Shown in pieces: positions 17,893-25,957 of a DNA stretch of 64,000 bases. Origin of the DNA: Nitrospira sp. (GTDB taxonomy: Bacteria; Nitrospirota; Nitrospiria; Nitrospirales; Nitrospiraceae); NCBI GenBank assembly GCA_024998625.1, contig JACOEL010000002.1, positions 62,001 to 126,000 on the forward strand. Direction: 5' to 3'. A program made the position numbers and the translations under genes. Position 1 is the first letter of the stretch. Each line of letters begins with the position of its first letter. The notes under the pieces were generated by a model. It worked only from the letters and a program-made list of their open reading frames with translations. It made no database searches and was not told the origin of the DNA.

Positions 17893-18774
17893 TTACGGGG
17901 CCGGCTCAAGAAACCTCGTCCGGCTGTCGGCGAATCGCGTCTGCAGCCGACGGGTCAGTGAGCCCGGACGGCCATCGCCGATGGGGAACGAATCGATCCT
18001 GCTGACCGGCATGATTTCCATGCTGGTATTGGTCAGAAAACATTCCTCCGCGCGCTGGAGATCAGCAACGTGATAGTGACCTTCTCGGACGGGTAGCTCC
18101 TCCTCTTGCGCGAGGGTCATGACGATGGTTCTCGTGATGCCGTCCAAGATGCCGCAGTCCAGTGCGGGGGTATGGAGGGTTTGGCCGGAGATGAAAAAGA
18201 GGTTGCTGACCGTGCATTCGGTCAGCTCTTCTTTCCAATTCAAGAACAGGCTGTCGAAGGTGCCGGCCGCAATCGACTCACGCTTGGCGAGAATATTGTT
18301 CAGGAAATTGGTGGATTTAATCTGAGGAGACAGCGCTTCGGGCAGATTGCGTCTGGTTTTGGCGACGGTCAGCGACACACCATCGCGTGAGAGAATAGCA
18401 GGAGAGGGGTGGAGCGGCTTGGCCATGATGACCACCGTGGCCCGCGGGCAGAGACTGGGATCCAGGCCGATTTCCCCCGCGCCGCGTGAGACGGTGATCC
18501 GGAGGTACGCATCCGTCTGTTCGTTGCCGACCCCGTTCCGGCGCATCGCTTCATGGAGCAACTCCGCCCATTGTGACTGCGGGATAGGAATGTCCAGGCC
18601 GATGGCTTCGGCGGAGCGCCGGAGTCTGGCCAGGTGCTGGTCCCGCATAAAGATCCGGGATCCATAGGAGCGAAGGGTTTCGTACACGCCGTCACCATAG
18701 AGAAATCCATGGTCGAACACGGAGACCACGGCCTCTTCCTTGCGCACAAACCGATCATTGAGAAACACCCACAT
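17893..18774 (-). CDS. Class IV aminotransferase, probable aminodeoxychorismate lyase (PabC-like)
   Basis: A 293-residue PLP enzyme of fold type IV. Visible features are FDHGFLYGDGVYETLR at the N-terminus, the likely PLP lysine in IKSTNFLNN, ECTVSNLFF and the phosphate-binding GILDGITR. Family members are branched-chain or D-amino-acid aminotransferases or aminodeoxychorismate lyase. The position directly after a chorismate-utilising synthase gene, with a TGATG stop-start overlap, favours a role in p-aminobenzoate and folate synthesis. The motifs alone do not prove this, and IlvE- or Dat-like activity remains possible. Confidence 0.75.
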   Translation of the reverse strand: MWVFLNDRFVRKEEAVVSVFDHGFLYGDGVYETLRSYGSRIFMRDQHLARLRRSAEAIGLDIPIPQSQWAELLHEAMRRNGVGNEQTDAYLRITVSRGAGEIGLDPSLCPRATVVIMAKPLHPSPAILSRDGVSLTVAKTRRNLPEALSPQIKSTNFLNNILAKRESIAAGTFDSLFLNWKEELTECTVSNLFFISGQTLHTPALDCGILDGITRTIVMTLAQEEELPVREGHYHVADLQRAEECFLTNTSMEIMPVSRIDSFPIGDGRPGSLTRRLQTRFADSRTRFLEPAP

Positions 18775-20258
18775 CAGCGACCAGCCTCCAGTATTTTAAA
18801 AAATGCGCCCGCTTTGGCGAGCGTTTCATCATATTCGCGATCGGGATCCGAGTCGGCCACAATGCCGGCACCGACTTGCAGATATCCTCTGTTCTTGGTC
18901 AGGACGAGCGTACGAATGAGAATGTTCAGGTCCAGGTCGCCGTTCCAACTGAAATACCCCAGTGCGCCGGTATAGAGTCCGCGTCGCACCGGCTCCAGCT
19001 CTTCGATGATTTCCATGCAGCGGAGTTTAGGAACGCCGGTGATGGTTCCGCCCGGGAACACGGCTTTCACCAGGTCGAGGGGTGAGACGCCCGGTTGCAG
19101 GGTGCCGACTACGTCTGACACCAGGTGGCTGACATGCGAATACTGTTCGATGGTCATGAACTCATCGACGCGCACCGAGCCGTAGCGGCAGACCCTTCCG
19201 AGGTCGTTGCGTTCGAGATCCACCAGCATCACATGTTCGGCGCGTTCCTTCGGATTGGCAAGCAACTCCGCGCGTAGAAGCTGATCCTGCTGCAAGCCGG
19301 TGCCTCGCGGCCTAGTGCCGGCGATGGGTCTGGTGCTGGCCTGTGAACCGGTCAGCCGCACGAGCCGTTCAGGAGAACTACTGACGATGCTGAGGTCAGG
19401 GAATCGGACGAGCCCCGCGAACGGCGCAGGGTTGATCCCGCGAAGGCGGCGATAGAGTTCTGTTGAGTATCCTTCGAACCCGGTGGGTGAAACGGCGGCG
19501 TTGAGGTCGAGCGTAAAGCGGTGAGACAGATTCGCTTGGTAGATATCCCCGGCAGCGATATAGTCCTGGCAACGCCGCACGCGAGTTTTGTAGGCCTCGC
19601 GCGATTGACTGGGCACAAAGGTGGTTTGTGAGGGCCAGGGCGAGGATGTCGGGGGCGCGACCGGGATCGTGAGGCGGGCTTCCAGCTCCGCCAGCCGGTC
19701 ACGGCCTTCTCGATAAAGTTTCTCCCGAGGTTCCGCCTGAAATCGCGACAAGGGAGGGCAATACATCAGGTATAGCTGCCGGGTGTGGTGATCGACAGCG
19801 GCGACGACGTCGAAAAAGGCCATGTGCAAGTCAGGGAGGTGGAGATCGTCGGTGGCCAGGGTCGGAAGTAATTCGAACGAACGCACGAGGTCGTAGCTGA
19901 GGTATCCGACCGCGCCGCCATAAAACGGCGGGAGGTCTTCCGGTTTGGTAATGGTCGATGCGGCCAGTGTGCGTTGAAGGGCTTGAAGGCCGGAGCCTTG
20001 AGAGTGCCGGATCTGTCCCCCGGTCTCGATCTGGTATTCCTGCGCGCGACTTGTGAGGGTGAAATAGGGGGCCCGTCCGAAAAATGAATAGCGCGCGGTG
20101 CTGTCGGTGCCATTGGCGCTTTCCAGGAGAAACGAGGGACGTTCGTCCGGCGCCAGCCGACAGTACAACTCGAACGCGTCGGCATCCGGTTGTGGCCGCA
20201 CGACCACCAGCGGTTGCGGCGGTCCGCTTAGGAATGCCTGGTGAGAGGAAAAACTCAT
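18774..20258 (-). CDS. Chorismate-utilising synthase component I (PabB/TrpE family)
   Basis: A 494-residue member of the anthranilate / aminodeoxychorismate synthase component I family. The N-terminal region has the FLLES motif. The C-terminal catalytic domain shows IAAGDIYQANLSHRF, PIAGTRPRG, ERAEHVMLVDLERNDLGR and FPGGTITGVPK. The PIAGT motif, with Ala where typical PabB has Lys, is the TrpE form, whereas the coupled PabC-like gene suggests a PabB role. No glutaminase subunit is adjacent. The ATG at 20258 is preferred because a -10-like TATAGT lies between it and the in-frame ATG at 20309. Confidence 0.8.
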   Translation of the reverse strand: MSFSSHQAFLSGPPQPLVVVRPQPDADAFELYCRLAPDERPSFLLESANGTDSTARYSFFGRAPYFTLTSRAQEYQIETGGQIRHSQGSGLQALQRTLAASTITKPEDLPPFYGGAVGYLSYDLVRSFELLPTLATDDLHLPDLHMAFFDVVAAVDHHTRQLYLMYCPPLSRFQAEPREKLYREGRDRLAELEARLTIPVAPPTSSPWPSQTTFVPSQSREAYKTRVRRCQDYIAAGDIYQANLSHRFTLDLNAAVSPTGFEGYSTELYRRLRGINPAPFAGLVRFPDLSIVSSSPERLVRLTGSQASTRPIAGTRPRGTGLQQDQLLRAELLANPKERAEHVMLVDLERNDLGRVCRYGSVRVDEFMTIEQYSHVSHLVSDVVGTLQPGVSPLDLVKAVFPGGTITGVPKLRCMEIIEELEPVRRGLYTGALGYFSWNGDLDLNILIRTLVLTKNRGYLQVGAGIVADSDPDREYDETLAKAGAFFKILEAGR

Positions 20259-20297
20259 GAACCTGCGTTTCAGAGGGGAGCCATACTCGAAGAAATG

Positions 20298-20325
20298 ACT
20301 ATACCGCATCGAGCGGCCGGGTCAT
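20298..20325 (-). promoter_or_regulatory. Candidate promoter for the pabB/trpE-like gene
   Basis: Read on the minus strand, ATGACC (20325-20320) and TATAGT (20303-20298) are 16 bases apart. The -10 box is good and the -35 box is partial. It supports a downstream start at 20258. Confidence 0.4.
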
Positions 20326-20339
20326 AGGTGGCCAACTTC

Positions 20340-20369
20340 TTGACAAGCCCCCAGCGAATTTGCTTGAAT
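20340..20369 (+). promoter_or_regulatory. Candidate sigma-70 promoter for the ATP synthase F0 operon
   Basis: A perfect TTGACA at 20340-20345 is followed after 18 bases by TTGAAT at 20364-20369, a moderate -10 box. It is the only promoter-like pair ahead of atpI. Because the -10 overlaps the ATG at 20368, translation probably begins further downstream. Confidence 0.45.
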
Positions 20370-20433
20370 GGCGCGCCCGCCGATGGGTGCACTCTCTCCG
20401 ATTGCGCTGAGGAGTGCCGCACGTGAGCATCTG

Positions 20434-20652
20434 ATGCCCCCCTCTCAGGATCCGTTATATGCGGGGCTCGGGCAGGCTGTCCGGATTGGGACGGAACTGC
20501 TCGCTGCGTTGATCGTCGGGGGCGGGCTAGGTTGGGTCGTCGACACCTATCTGCTTGATTCTAATCCATGGGGATTGGTGGTAGGGCTGGGGTTCGGGGC
20601 CGCGGCCGGTATGCGGAATGCCTATCGATCGGCGCAACGATGGCAGGGTTAA
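20434..20652 (+). CDS. atpI: ATP synthase protein I (AtpI/AtpZ-like)
   Basis: A short membrane protein of 72 residues with two hydrophobic helices, the first around LLAALIVGGGLGWVVD and the second around PWGLVVGLGFGAAAGMRNAYR. This is the typical AtpI/AtpZ pattern, and the gene lies 30 bases before atpB. The family is thought to assist c-ring assembly or Mg2+/Ca2+ uptake linked to ATP synthase. The start is uncertain. ATGs at 20368 and 20383 are in frame, but the first overlaps a putative -10 box, and the shorter form matches the usual length. Confidence 0.75.
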   Translation: MPPSQDPLYAGLGQAVRIGTELLAALIVGGGLGWVVDTYLLDSNPWGLVVGLGFGAAAGMRNAYRSAQRWQG

Positions 20653-20682
20653 CCAGAATCGTCTGACTGATAAAGGATCATC

Positions 20683-21432
20683 GTGGAAGAAAGTCCGTTA
20701 CATGCGTTTGAACTGCACGATCTGATTCCCTTGGTTCCGGCCGGGGTGGACATTTCCATCAACAAGGCCGTGATTCTGATGTGGGTGATCGTGGGTCTGG
20801 TGGCGTTCTTGATGATCTCTGCTGCGGCCGCCCGTAAGTTGGTTCCCGGCAAATTGCAGAACATGGCCGAATTGATCGTCGAGTTCATTCGCGGAATTAT
20901 TTTGGATACGATGGGCGAGCCGGGGATGAAATATTTCCCGCTGATTGCTACGTTGTTCCTCTTTATCCTCTTCGCCAATCTGCTCGGGTTGATTCCTGGT
21001 TCCTACACCGTTACCAGTCAGATTATTGTGACGGCGGTCTTTGCCGTCGGGATTTACGGGCTGAGTATTGTGCTCGGCTTTTCCCTCCACGGGATGAAGT
21101 TTTTTGGCATTCTCGTGCCGCCTGGTACGCCGGGTTGGCTCTTACCCTTGATGATTCCGATCGAACTGATCAGTCAGTTGGCGCGCCCCATTTCCTTGGC
21201 CGTCCGTCTATTTGCGAATATGACCGCCGGCCACGTCATTCTAGGCGTCTTGTTCGGTCTGGCGATCAGTGGTGGGTTGTTGATCGGGTGGCTGCCGTTT
21301 GCGTTCACGATTGCCATGAACGGACTCGAAGTCGGCATCGCGTTTATTCAAGCTTATATTTTTACCGTGCTGAGCTGTGTGTATCTGGGTGATGCGGTTA
21401 CCCTGCACGGTCATAGCGAGCACGCACACTAG
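20683..21432 (+). CDS. atpB: ATP synthase F0 subunit a
   Basis: A 249-residue integral membrane protein forming the proton half-channels of F1F0 ATP synthase. The essential arginine is Arg175 in ARPISLAVRLFANMTAGH. A second conserved block lies near GLEVGIAFIQAYIFTVL. The GTG start has AAAGGA five bases upstream. It precedes atpE and atpF in an F0-only operon. The length is normal for a bacterial subunit a. Confidence 0.93.
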   Translation: MEESPLHAFELHDLIPLVPAGVDISINKAVILMWVIVGLVAFLMISAAAARKLVPGKLQNMAELIVEFIRGIILDTMGEPGMKYFPLIATLFLFILFANLLGLIPGSYTVTSQIIVTAVFAVGIYGLSIVLGFSLHGMKFFGILVPPGTPGWLLPLMIPIELISQLARPISLAVRLFANMTAGHVILGVLFGLAISGGLLIGWLPFAFTIAMNGLEVGIAFIQAYIFTVLSCVYLGDAVTLHGHSEHAH

Positions 21433-21467
21433 GTCGAGTTGCCACATAAGGGAGGAGAGGACAAACA

Positions 21468-21698
21468 ATGGATGCAGCAGCAGCAGCGTTGGTGGGTATG
21501 GGATTGGCGGCGGCAGGATTTGCCGGAGCCGGCGTCGGCATCGGGTATATCTTCGGGAAAATGATCGAGGCCGTGGCCCGGCAGCCGGAAGCGGAAGGCC
21601 GCGTCGGCAAGTACATGTGGATCGGATTCGCGCTGGTCGAAGCCATCGCATTGTACGGGCTGGTCATTGCGTTCATCATCATGGGCTTGCGCAAGTAG
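21468..21698 (+). CDS. atpE: ATP synthase F0 subunit c
   Basis: A 76-residue two-helix hairpin that oligomerises into the rotor ring. Helix 1 is glycine-rich (GAGVGIGYIFG), the polar loop carries ARQPE, and the ion-binding carboxylate is Glu58 in FALVEAIALYG. The residues around it (Val before and Ala after the Glu, and no Gln in helix 1) fit a proton-translocating ring rather than a sodium type. GGAGAGG precedes the ATG. A stem-loop follows before atpF. Confidence 0.93.
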   Translation: MDAAAAALVGMGLAAAGFAGAGVGIGYIFGKMIEAVARQPEAEGRVGKYMWIGFALVEAIALYGLVIAFIIMGLRK

Positions 21699-21710
21699 TC
21701 GTTTCGACGG

Positions 21711-21745
21711 CTGAGCCCTGATGCTGGGGCCCATTCCCGGCTCAG
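21711..21745 (+). promoter_or_regulatory. Stem-loop between atpE and atpF
   Basis: CTGAGCC at 21711-21717 pairs with GGCTCAG at 21739-21745 around a 21-base loop containing a short GGGGCCC. It has no T run, so it is more likely an RNA-stability or attenuation element than a terminator. Such elements can help to raise subunit c output relative to downstream subunits; that role is inferred here. Confidence 0.45.
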
Positions 21746-21772
21746 AACTTCAACTCATTTGGGTAATAGACT

Positions 21773-22285
21773 ATGCCTCAATTTGAATCACATTTCTTTT
21801 CGTCCCTGATCTTCTGGGAGGTGCTCTCCTTCGGGATCCTGTTCTTCCTGCTCTACAAGTATGCGTTTCCCGGCTTGTTGAGCATGCTGGAAGAACGCGA
21901 GAAAAAGATCAAGGACAGTCTCGATCAGGCGGAACGCCACCGTTCTGAAGCCGAGCGCAGGCTGAAGGAATACGAAGCCAAGCTGGCGACGGCGGCCAAA
22001 GACGCAGAGGCGCTCCTGGCACAGGCCAAAGAACGCGCGCAACGCCTGATGGAAGAGAACGAACAGCGCATGACGGCGGATGCGGAACGCATCAAGGGTG
22101 ACGCGACTCGCGAAATCGAGACCGAGCGTCGGAAGGCCATTCAGGACATCCGTTCGCAAACGACTGACTTGGCAATGATGGTGGCTGAGAAAGTTGTCGG
22201 GCGAGCATTGACGGAAGGCGATCATCGTCGCCTGGCGGACGAAGCCCTCGATGCCCTCGCAAAGAGCTACCAGACCCGGAATTAG
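21773..22285 (+). CDS. atpF: ATP synthase F0 subunit b
   Basis: A 170-residue peripheral-stalk subunit with one N-terminal transmembrane helix (about 10-30) and a long charged coiled coil beginning near MLEEREKKIKDSLDQAERH. The C-terminal helix DLAMMVAEKVVGRALTEGDH contacts F1 and subunit delta in homologues. It is the last gene of the operon. The stop lies only six bases from the stop of convergent larE, so no atpH-A-G-D-C genes follow. Confidence 0.9.
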   Translation: MPQFESHFFSSLIFWEVLSFGILFFLLYKYAFPGLLSMLEEREKKIKDSLDQAERHRSEAERRLKEYEAKLATAAKDAEALLAQAKERAQRLMEENEQRMTADAERIKGDATREIETERRKAIQDIRSQTTDLAMMVAEKVVGRALTEGDHRRLADEALDALAKSYQTRN

Positions 22286-22291
22286 CCTCTC

Positions 22292-23113
22292 TTACGCCGG
22301 GGGGGGGAGACTCACGCCCCCCTGGCGGTATCCTTCCAAATCAACCGTCACAAAGCGATAGCCGAGTTTCTTCAGGGTTTCGGCCAGCCGTTCCCGGCGT
22401 CCCGGTTGTAACAGCCCCGGCAGTTCTTCTACGCCCAATTCTATTCTAGCGATCTCCCCATGGTCTCGCACACGATAGTGGCGAAAGCCTTCTTGTGCGA
22501 GAGCATCTTCCGCACGTTCTACGCGTGAGAGGGTGCTTCTCGTGATTGTGATCCCACGTGGTATGCGGGAAGAGAGACAGGCGGCTGCCGGTTTGTCCCA
22601 ATTGGAGAGGTGTAGTTCCCTCGCTACGTCGCGGATGTCGGCCTTGGAGAATCCGGCTTCGAGCAACGGGCTGCGGACACCTCGTTCGCGAGCGGCTTTG
22701 AGTCCAGGCCGGTCGTCTCCCAGGTCATCCACGTTCGTGCCATCGACAATGTATCCAGCCGCATATTCACTCCGGAGCGTTTCGAGGAGGGAGTACAAGT
22801 CGGTCTTGCAGTGGTAACAGCGGGTGGCATCATTCCGGACGAATTCGGGAATGTCGAGTTGATCGGTTTCAACGATGCGATGGTGCGCGCCGATCTCAGC
22901 GGCGATTTTCTGTGTCGCGTCCAGCTCGGCCGCCGGAAGGGTGGGGGAGAGGGCTGTCACGCCGACGGCCTGCGCGCCCAGTTCATCATGCGCCAATTTG
23001 AGGACGAGGGAACTGTCGATTCCGCCGGAGAAGGCCACGATGACCGAGCCCATCTCGCGCAGGATCTGTCGTGCCCGGGCAACCTTGTCGATCAACAGAG
23101 TTGTGGAAAGCAT
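22292..23113 (-). CDS. larE: ATP-dependent sacrificial sulfur transferase LarE-like
   Basis: A 273-residue PP-loop enzyme. The ATP pyrophosphatase motif SGGIDSS is at 29-35. A CYHCK pair (Cys99, Cys102) follows, and Cys179 lies in DKPAAACLSSRIPRG, the position of the cysteine that donates its sulfur in the Lactobacillus LarE. LarE makes the pincer nickel cofactor of lactate racemase together with LarB and LarC, which are not in the window, nor is LarA. It is the last gene of a minus-strand run with rlmN and two M16 peptidases. The start has no strong SD. Confidence 0.85.
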   Translation of the reverse strand: MLSTTLLIDKVARARQILREMGSVIVAFSGGIDSSLVLKLAHDELGAQAVGVTALSPTLPAAELDATQKIAAEIGAHHRIVETDQLDIPEFVRNDATRCYHCKTDLYSLLETLRSEYAAGYIVDGTNVDDLGDDRPGLKAARERGVRSPLLEAGFSKADIRDVARELHLSNWDKPAAACLSSRIPRGITITRSTLSRVERAEDALAQEGFRHYRVRDHGEIARIELGVEELPGLLQPGRRERLAETLKKLGYRFVTVDLEGYRQGGVSLPPPA

Positions 23114-23156
23114 GGGATTCTAGGTCTACGCGGCCTGGTTGCGGGACAGTGGCCGG

Positions 23157-24539
23157 CTATTGTTTGACCTTGGCCTTCGCGATTGATCCGACGACGACCA
23201 GGGCGTAATGTTGGGGGTCGAGATACTGTTTGGCGACGCGCAGGACATCGTCCTTGGTGACTTTTTCGATGGCTTTGGGATACTGCGTGAAGTAGTCCAG
23301 CCCGAGGTTGTAGAACTCGACCTGGGCGAGGACGTTTGCCAGTTTGGCGCTGGAATCGACGCGCAGAGGGAAGCTGCCGACGATGAAGGATTTGGCTTCA
23401 TTGATTTCCTGATCCGTGACCGGGGCATCGCGCATCCCTTTGATCTCCGTAAGGACGCCCGCAATGGCCTGGTTAGTGACGTCGGTTCTGGTCTGCAGGC
23501 TGATAAAAAAGGCGCCCGGCATCAAGCGGGTGTCGAACTGGCTCATGATTCCATAGGCGAGTCCCTGTTTGTCGCGAATGGAATCCATGAGGCGGGAGGA
23601 AAACCCACCGGCGCCAAGGATGTAGTTCATGACTGTGACGGCATAGTAGTCGGGATTGGTCCGGCTGATGCCTGTGTGTCCAAGGATGATCGTCGACTGG
23701 GTCAGATCCTTCTCGATGAGTTGGACCATTTTCCGTTCGATCGAAGCCGGCTTCTTGATCTGATAGGGTGAGGGCATTCCCTTTTTCCAGGAGCCGAAAT
23801 GGGTCTGGACCAGAGCAGCCGCCTGATCCTGTGTCAGGTCCCCCACGATGACCAGGATCGTTTGATTCGGTAGGTATTCCTTGGCGTGAAATTGCTGGAT
23901 GTCCGCGACGGTGATCTTGTTGAGCGTCTCTTCCGTGCCATGGGCCGGCCAGCTATAGGGATGGCCGTGAAAAATCAATTGGTGGAAGGCTTTCATGGCC
24001 ACATTCCCGGGATCATCGTCATCACTGACGATTTCGCCGAGGATCTGCGTGCGGACGCGTTCGAATTCCTGTTTGTGGAACGCAGGATGTTGGAGCATGT
24101 CGGCCAGGAGCGCAAAGCCGAGGTCCGCGTCCTTCTTGAGCACGCGGGTGGAGGCGGTGGTGAAATCCTCTGCCGCATGGGCTTCCAGCGAGCCTCCCAC
24201 AAAATCGATCTGTTCGGCGATTTGTCGAGAGGTCCGGGTCAGCGTGCCTTCGTCCAGGAGACTGGCGGTCAGATTGGCCAGACCTGCTTTGTCGGGCGGA
24301 TCCTGCGCCGATCCCACCTTGACCAGCGCGTGGATTTCCACGGTTGGAAGAAAATGCTGTTCCAAAAACAGTAGGGTTATGCCGTTTGCGGTCACGGAGC
24401 GGGTGGGAACGATGTCCGCAGCCTGCGCCGAGGCGAAGGGCAGGCAGAGCGCCATACAGAGTAGGCCCACTAGTGTTCGGCCCACAGACCGGAGGCTTCG
24501 ATGTTGGCGCGAGAGACGGGTGATTGGTTGTTGCGTCAT
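23157..24539 (-). CDS. M16 family peptidase-like protein, catalytically inactive subunit
   Basis: A 460-residue exported M16 (pitrilysin) family protein. Where active members have HxxEH it has GLANLTASLLDEGT, so the zinc ligands are missing. The later family parts are present, such as LYSW-type SWPAHGTEETL and GAGGFSSRLMDSIRDKQGLAYG. It begins twelve bases after the stop of the active M16 gene. This active/inactive pairing is common and usually yields a heterodimeric periplasmic protease in which the second chain helps to bind substrate. A signal peptide ends near SAQA. Confidence 0.85.
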   Translation of the reverse strand: MTQQPITRLSRQHRSLRSVGRTLVGLLCMALCLPFASAQAADIVPTRSVTANGITLLFLEQHFLPTVEIHALVKVGSAQDPPDKAGLANLTASLLDEGTLTRTSRQIAEQIDFVGGSLEAHAAEDFTTASTRVLKKDADLGFALLADMLQHPAFHKQEFERVRTQILGEIVSDDDDPGNVAMKAFHQLIFHGHPYSWPAHGTEETLNKITVADIQQFHAKEYLPNQTILVIVGDLTQDQAAALVQTHFGSWKKGMPSPYQIKKPASIERKMVQLIEKDLTQSTIILGHTGISRTNPDYYAVTVMNYILGAGGFSSRLMDSIRDKQGLAYGIMSQFDTRLMPGAFFISLQTRTDVTNQAIAGVLTEIKGMRDAPVTDQEINEAKSFIVGSFPLRVDSSAKLANVLAQVEFYNLGLDYFTQYPKAIEKVTKDDVLRVAKQYLDPQHYALVVVGSIAKAKVKQ

Positions 24540-24551
24540 CGGGATCGCTCG

Positions 24552-25943
24552 CTAGTGAGGTTGTGTCGGTGACGCGGCATGGGTCTGCGGAGGTTGAGGA
24601 ATCAGGGTTCCCGTGGTGCGCATATCGGCAGCCAGATAGTGCGACGCTACACGCTGCACGTCTTGCGCGGTGACGGCGCGGGTGCGCTCCACAAACTGGC
24701 TGACTTTGCGCCATCCGGCCCCGATCGTTTCGGCTTCTCCCAGCAGCATGGCCTGGCGGAAATTCGAGTCCTGTTCAAAAATGTGAGCCGCTTCGATCTG
24801 ATTTTTCGCGCGCTGTAGTTCGAGTTCGCTCGGGGGCTCGGTTTGGATCCGCTGAATCTCTTTGAGCACCGCGTCTTCAACCGCTTCAACCTTCTCGCCG
24901 GGTTTCACCACGGCATAAAAGTAGAACAGTCCAGGGTCGGCTTGCATCAGGCCATAGTCGGCTCCCACCGCCAGGGCGGTCTTTTGCTCGTACACGAGGC
25001 TTTGATAGAGCCGGGCGCTCTTGCCGTGAGACAAAATCGATTCAAGTACGTTCAAGGCATAAGAGTCGTCGCTGGAATAGTTGGGGACACGGTAGCCCAT
25101 CATGACGAACGGCACCTGCGCTTCCCGCTTGAGGAGGAAGCGGCGTTCGCCGTGTTGCGTGGCTTCCGTCACGGCCAGGGGTTTGGGGGACGGACCTTTA
25201 GGGATCGGCTCGAAGAGTTTGGCAATAGTCGGCAGAAGCGTGTCCGCCTTGATGTCGCCGACCACGATCAGGGTGGCGTTGTTCGGCGAATAGTAGGTGT
25301 CATAGTGACGCTGGAGATCGTCGAGATTCATCGCGTCGAGGTCCGAGAACCATCCGATGACCGGCCAGTGGTACGGGTGACTCATGAAGGCCTGCGCGAA
25401 GAGGGCTTCCACCAGGGCGCCTTGCGGATCGTCTTCGTTCCGCAACCGCCGCTCTTCCTTCACCACTTCCCGTTCGGTCTTGAATTCGTTCGCATCGAGA
25501 ATCAGCCCTTGCATGCGGTCGGCTTCGAGTTCGAGGGCCAGGGTCACGCGATCGGCGGCCAAGTTTTCAAAGTAGGCGGTAAAGTCCTGGCTGGTGAAAG
25601 CATTGTCCACCCCGCCGTTCTTGCGAACCAATCGGGAGAAGGTGCCCTTGGGGTACTTGGCGGTGCCCTTGAACATCATATGCTCCAGCATGTGCGACAA
25701 CCCGGCCCGGCCCATGACCTCGTTTCGTGACCCCACCTTGTACCAGACCTGCACGGTTGCCACGGGAGCCTTGGGGACTTCCACGAGGATCACTTTCATG
25801 TCGTTGGACAAGGTGTATTCCTTGGGCTCGACGGCATAGGCCGGGGAGGTCTGCCGCACGAACAGGATGAAGCTTAGCAATGAACAGGCGAGGATGCAGA
25901 AGCGCACAGGGACTGAGTTGGAAGTTGTGCTCTGATTAGGCAT
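24552..25943 (-). CDS. M16 family zinc metallopeptidase, active subunit
   Basis: A 463-residue exported M16 peptidase with an intact zinc motif, His84-Met-Leu-Glu87-His88, and a downstream glutamate-rich segment ERREVVKEERRLRN-like that provides the third ligand. The C-terminal half has the GKSARLYQSLVYEQ segment. A signal peptide ends near PAYA. The ATG at 25943 is preferred because it lies just after the rlmN stop, whereas the longer frame from 26030 would overlap rlmN. It is expected to degrade or process peptides in the periplasm together with the inactive partner encoded downstream. Confidence 0.87.
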   Translation of the reverse strand: MPNQSTTSNSVPVRFCILACSLLSFILFVRQTSPAYAVEPKEYTLSNDMKVILVEVPKAPVATVQVWYKVGSRNEVMGRAGLSHMLEHMMFKGTAKYPKGTFSRLVRKNGGVDNAFTSQDFTAYFENLAADRVTLALELEADRMQGLILDANEFKTEREVVKEERRLRNEDDPQGALVEALFAQAFMSHPYHWPVIGWFSDLDAMNLDDLQRHYDTYYSPNNATLIVVGDIKADTLLPTIAKLFEPIPKGPSPKPLAVTEATQHGERRFLLKREAQVPFVMMGYRVPNYSSDDSYALNVLESILSHGKSARLYQSLVYEQKTALAVGADYGLMQADPGLFYFYAVVKPGEKVEAVEDAVLKEIQRIQTEPPSELELQRAKNQIEAAHIFEQDSNFRQAMLLGEAETIGAGWRKVSQFVERTRAVTAQDVQRVASHYLAADMRTTGTLIPQPPQTHAASPTQPH

Positions 25944-25957
25944 GTACGAAGAACATG

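Noticed and set aside
24843-25730. 295-codon plus-strand frame
   Set aside because: It is antisense to the active M16 peptidase gene with its HxxEH motif.
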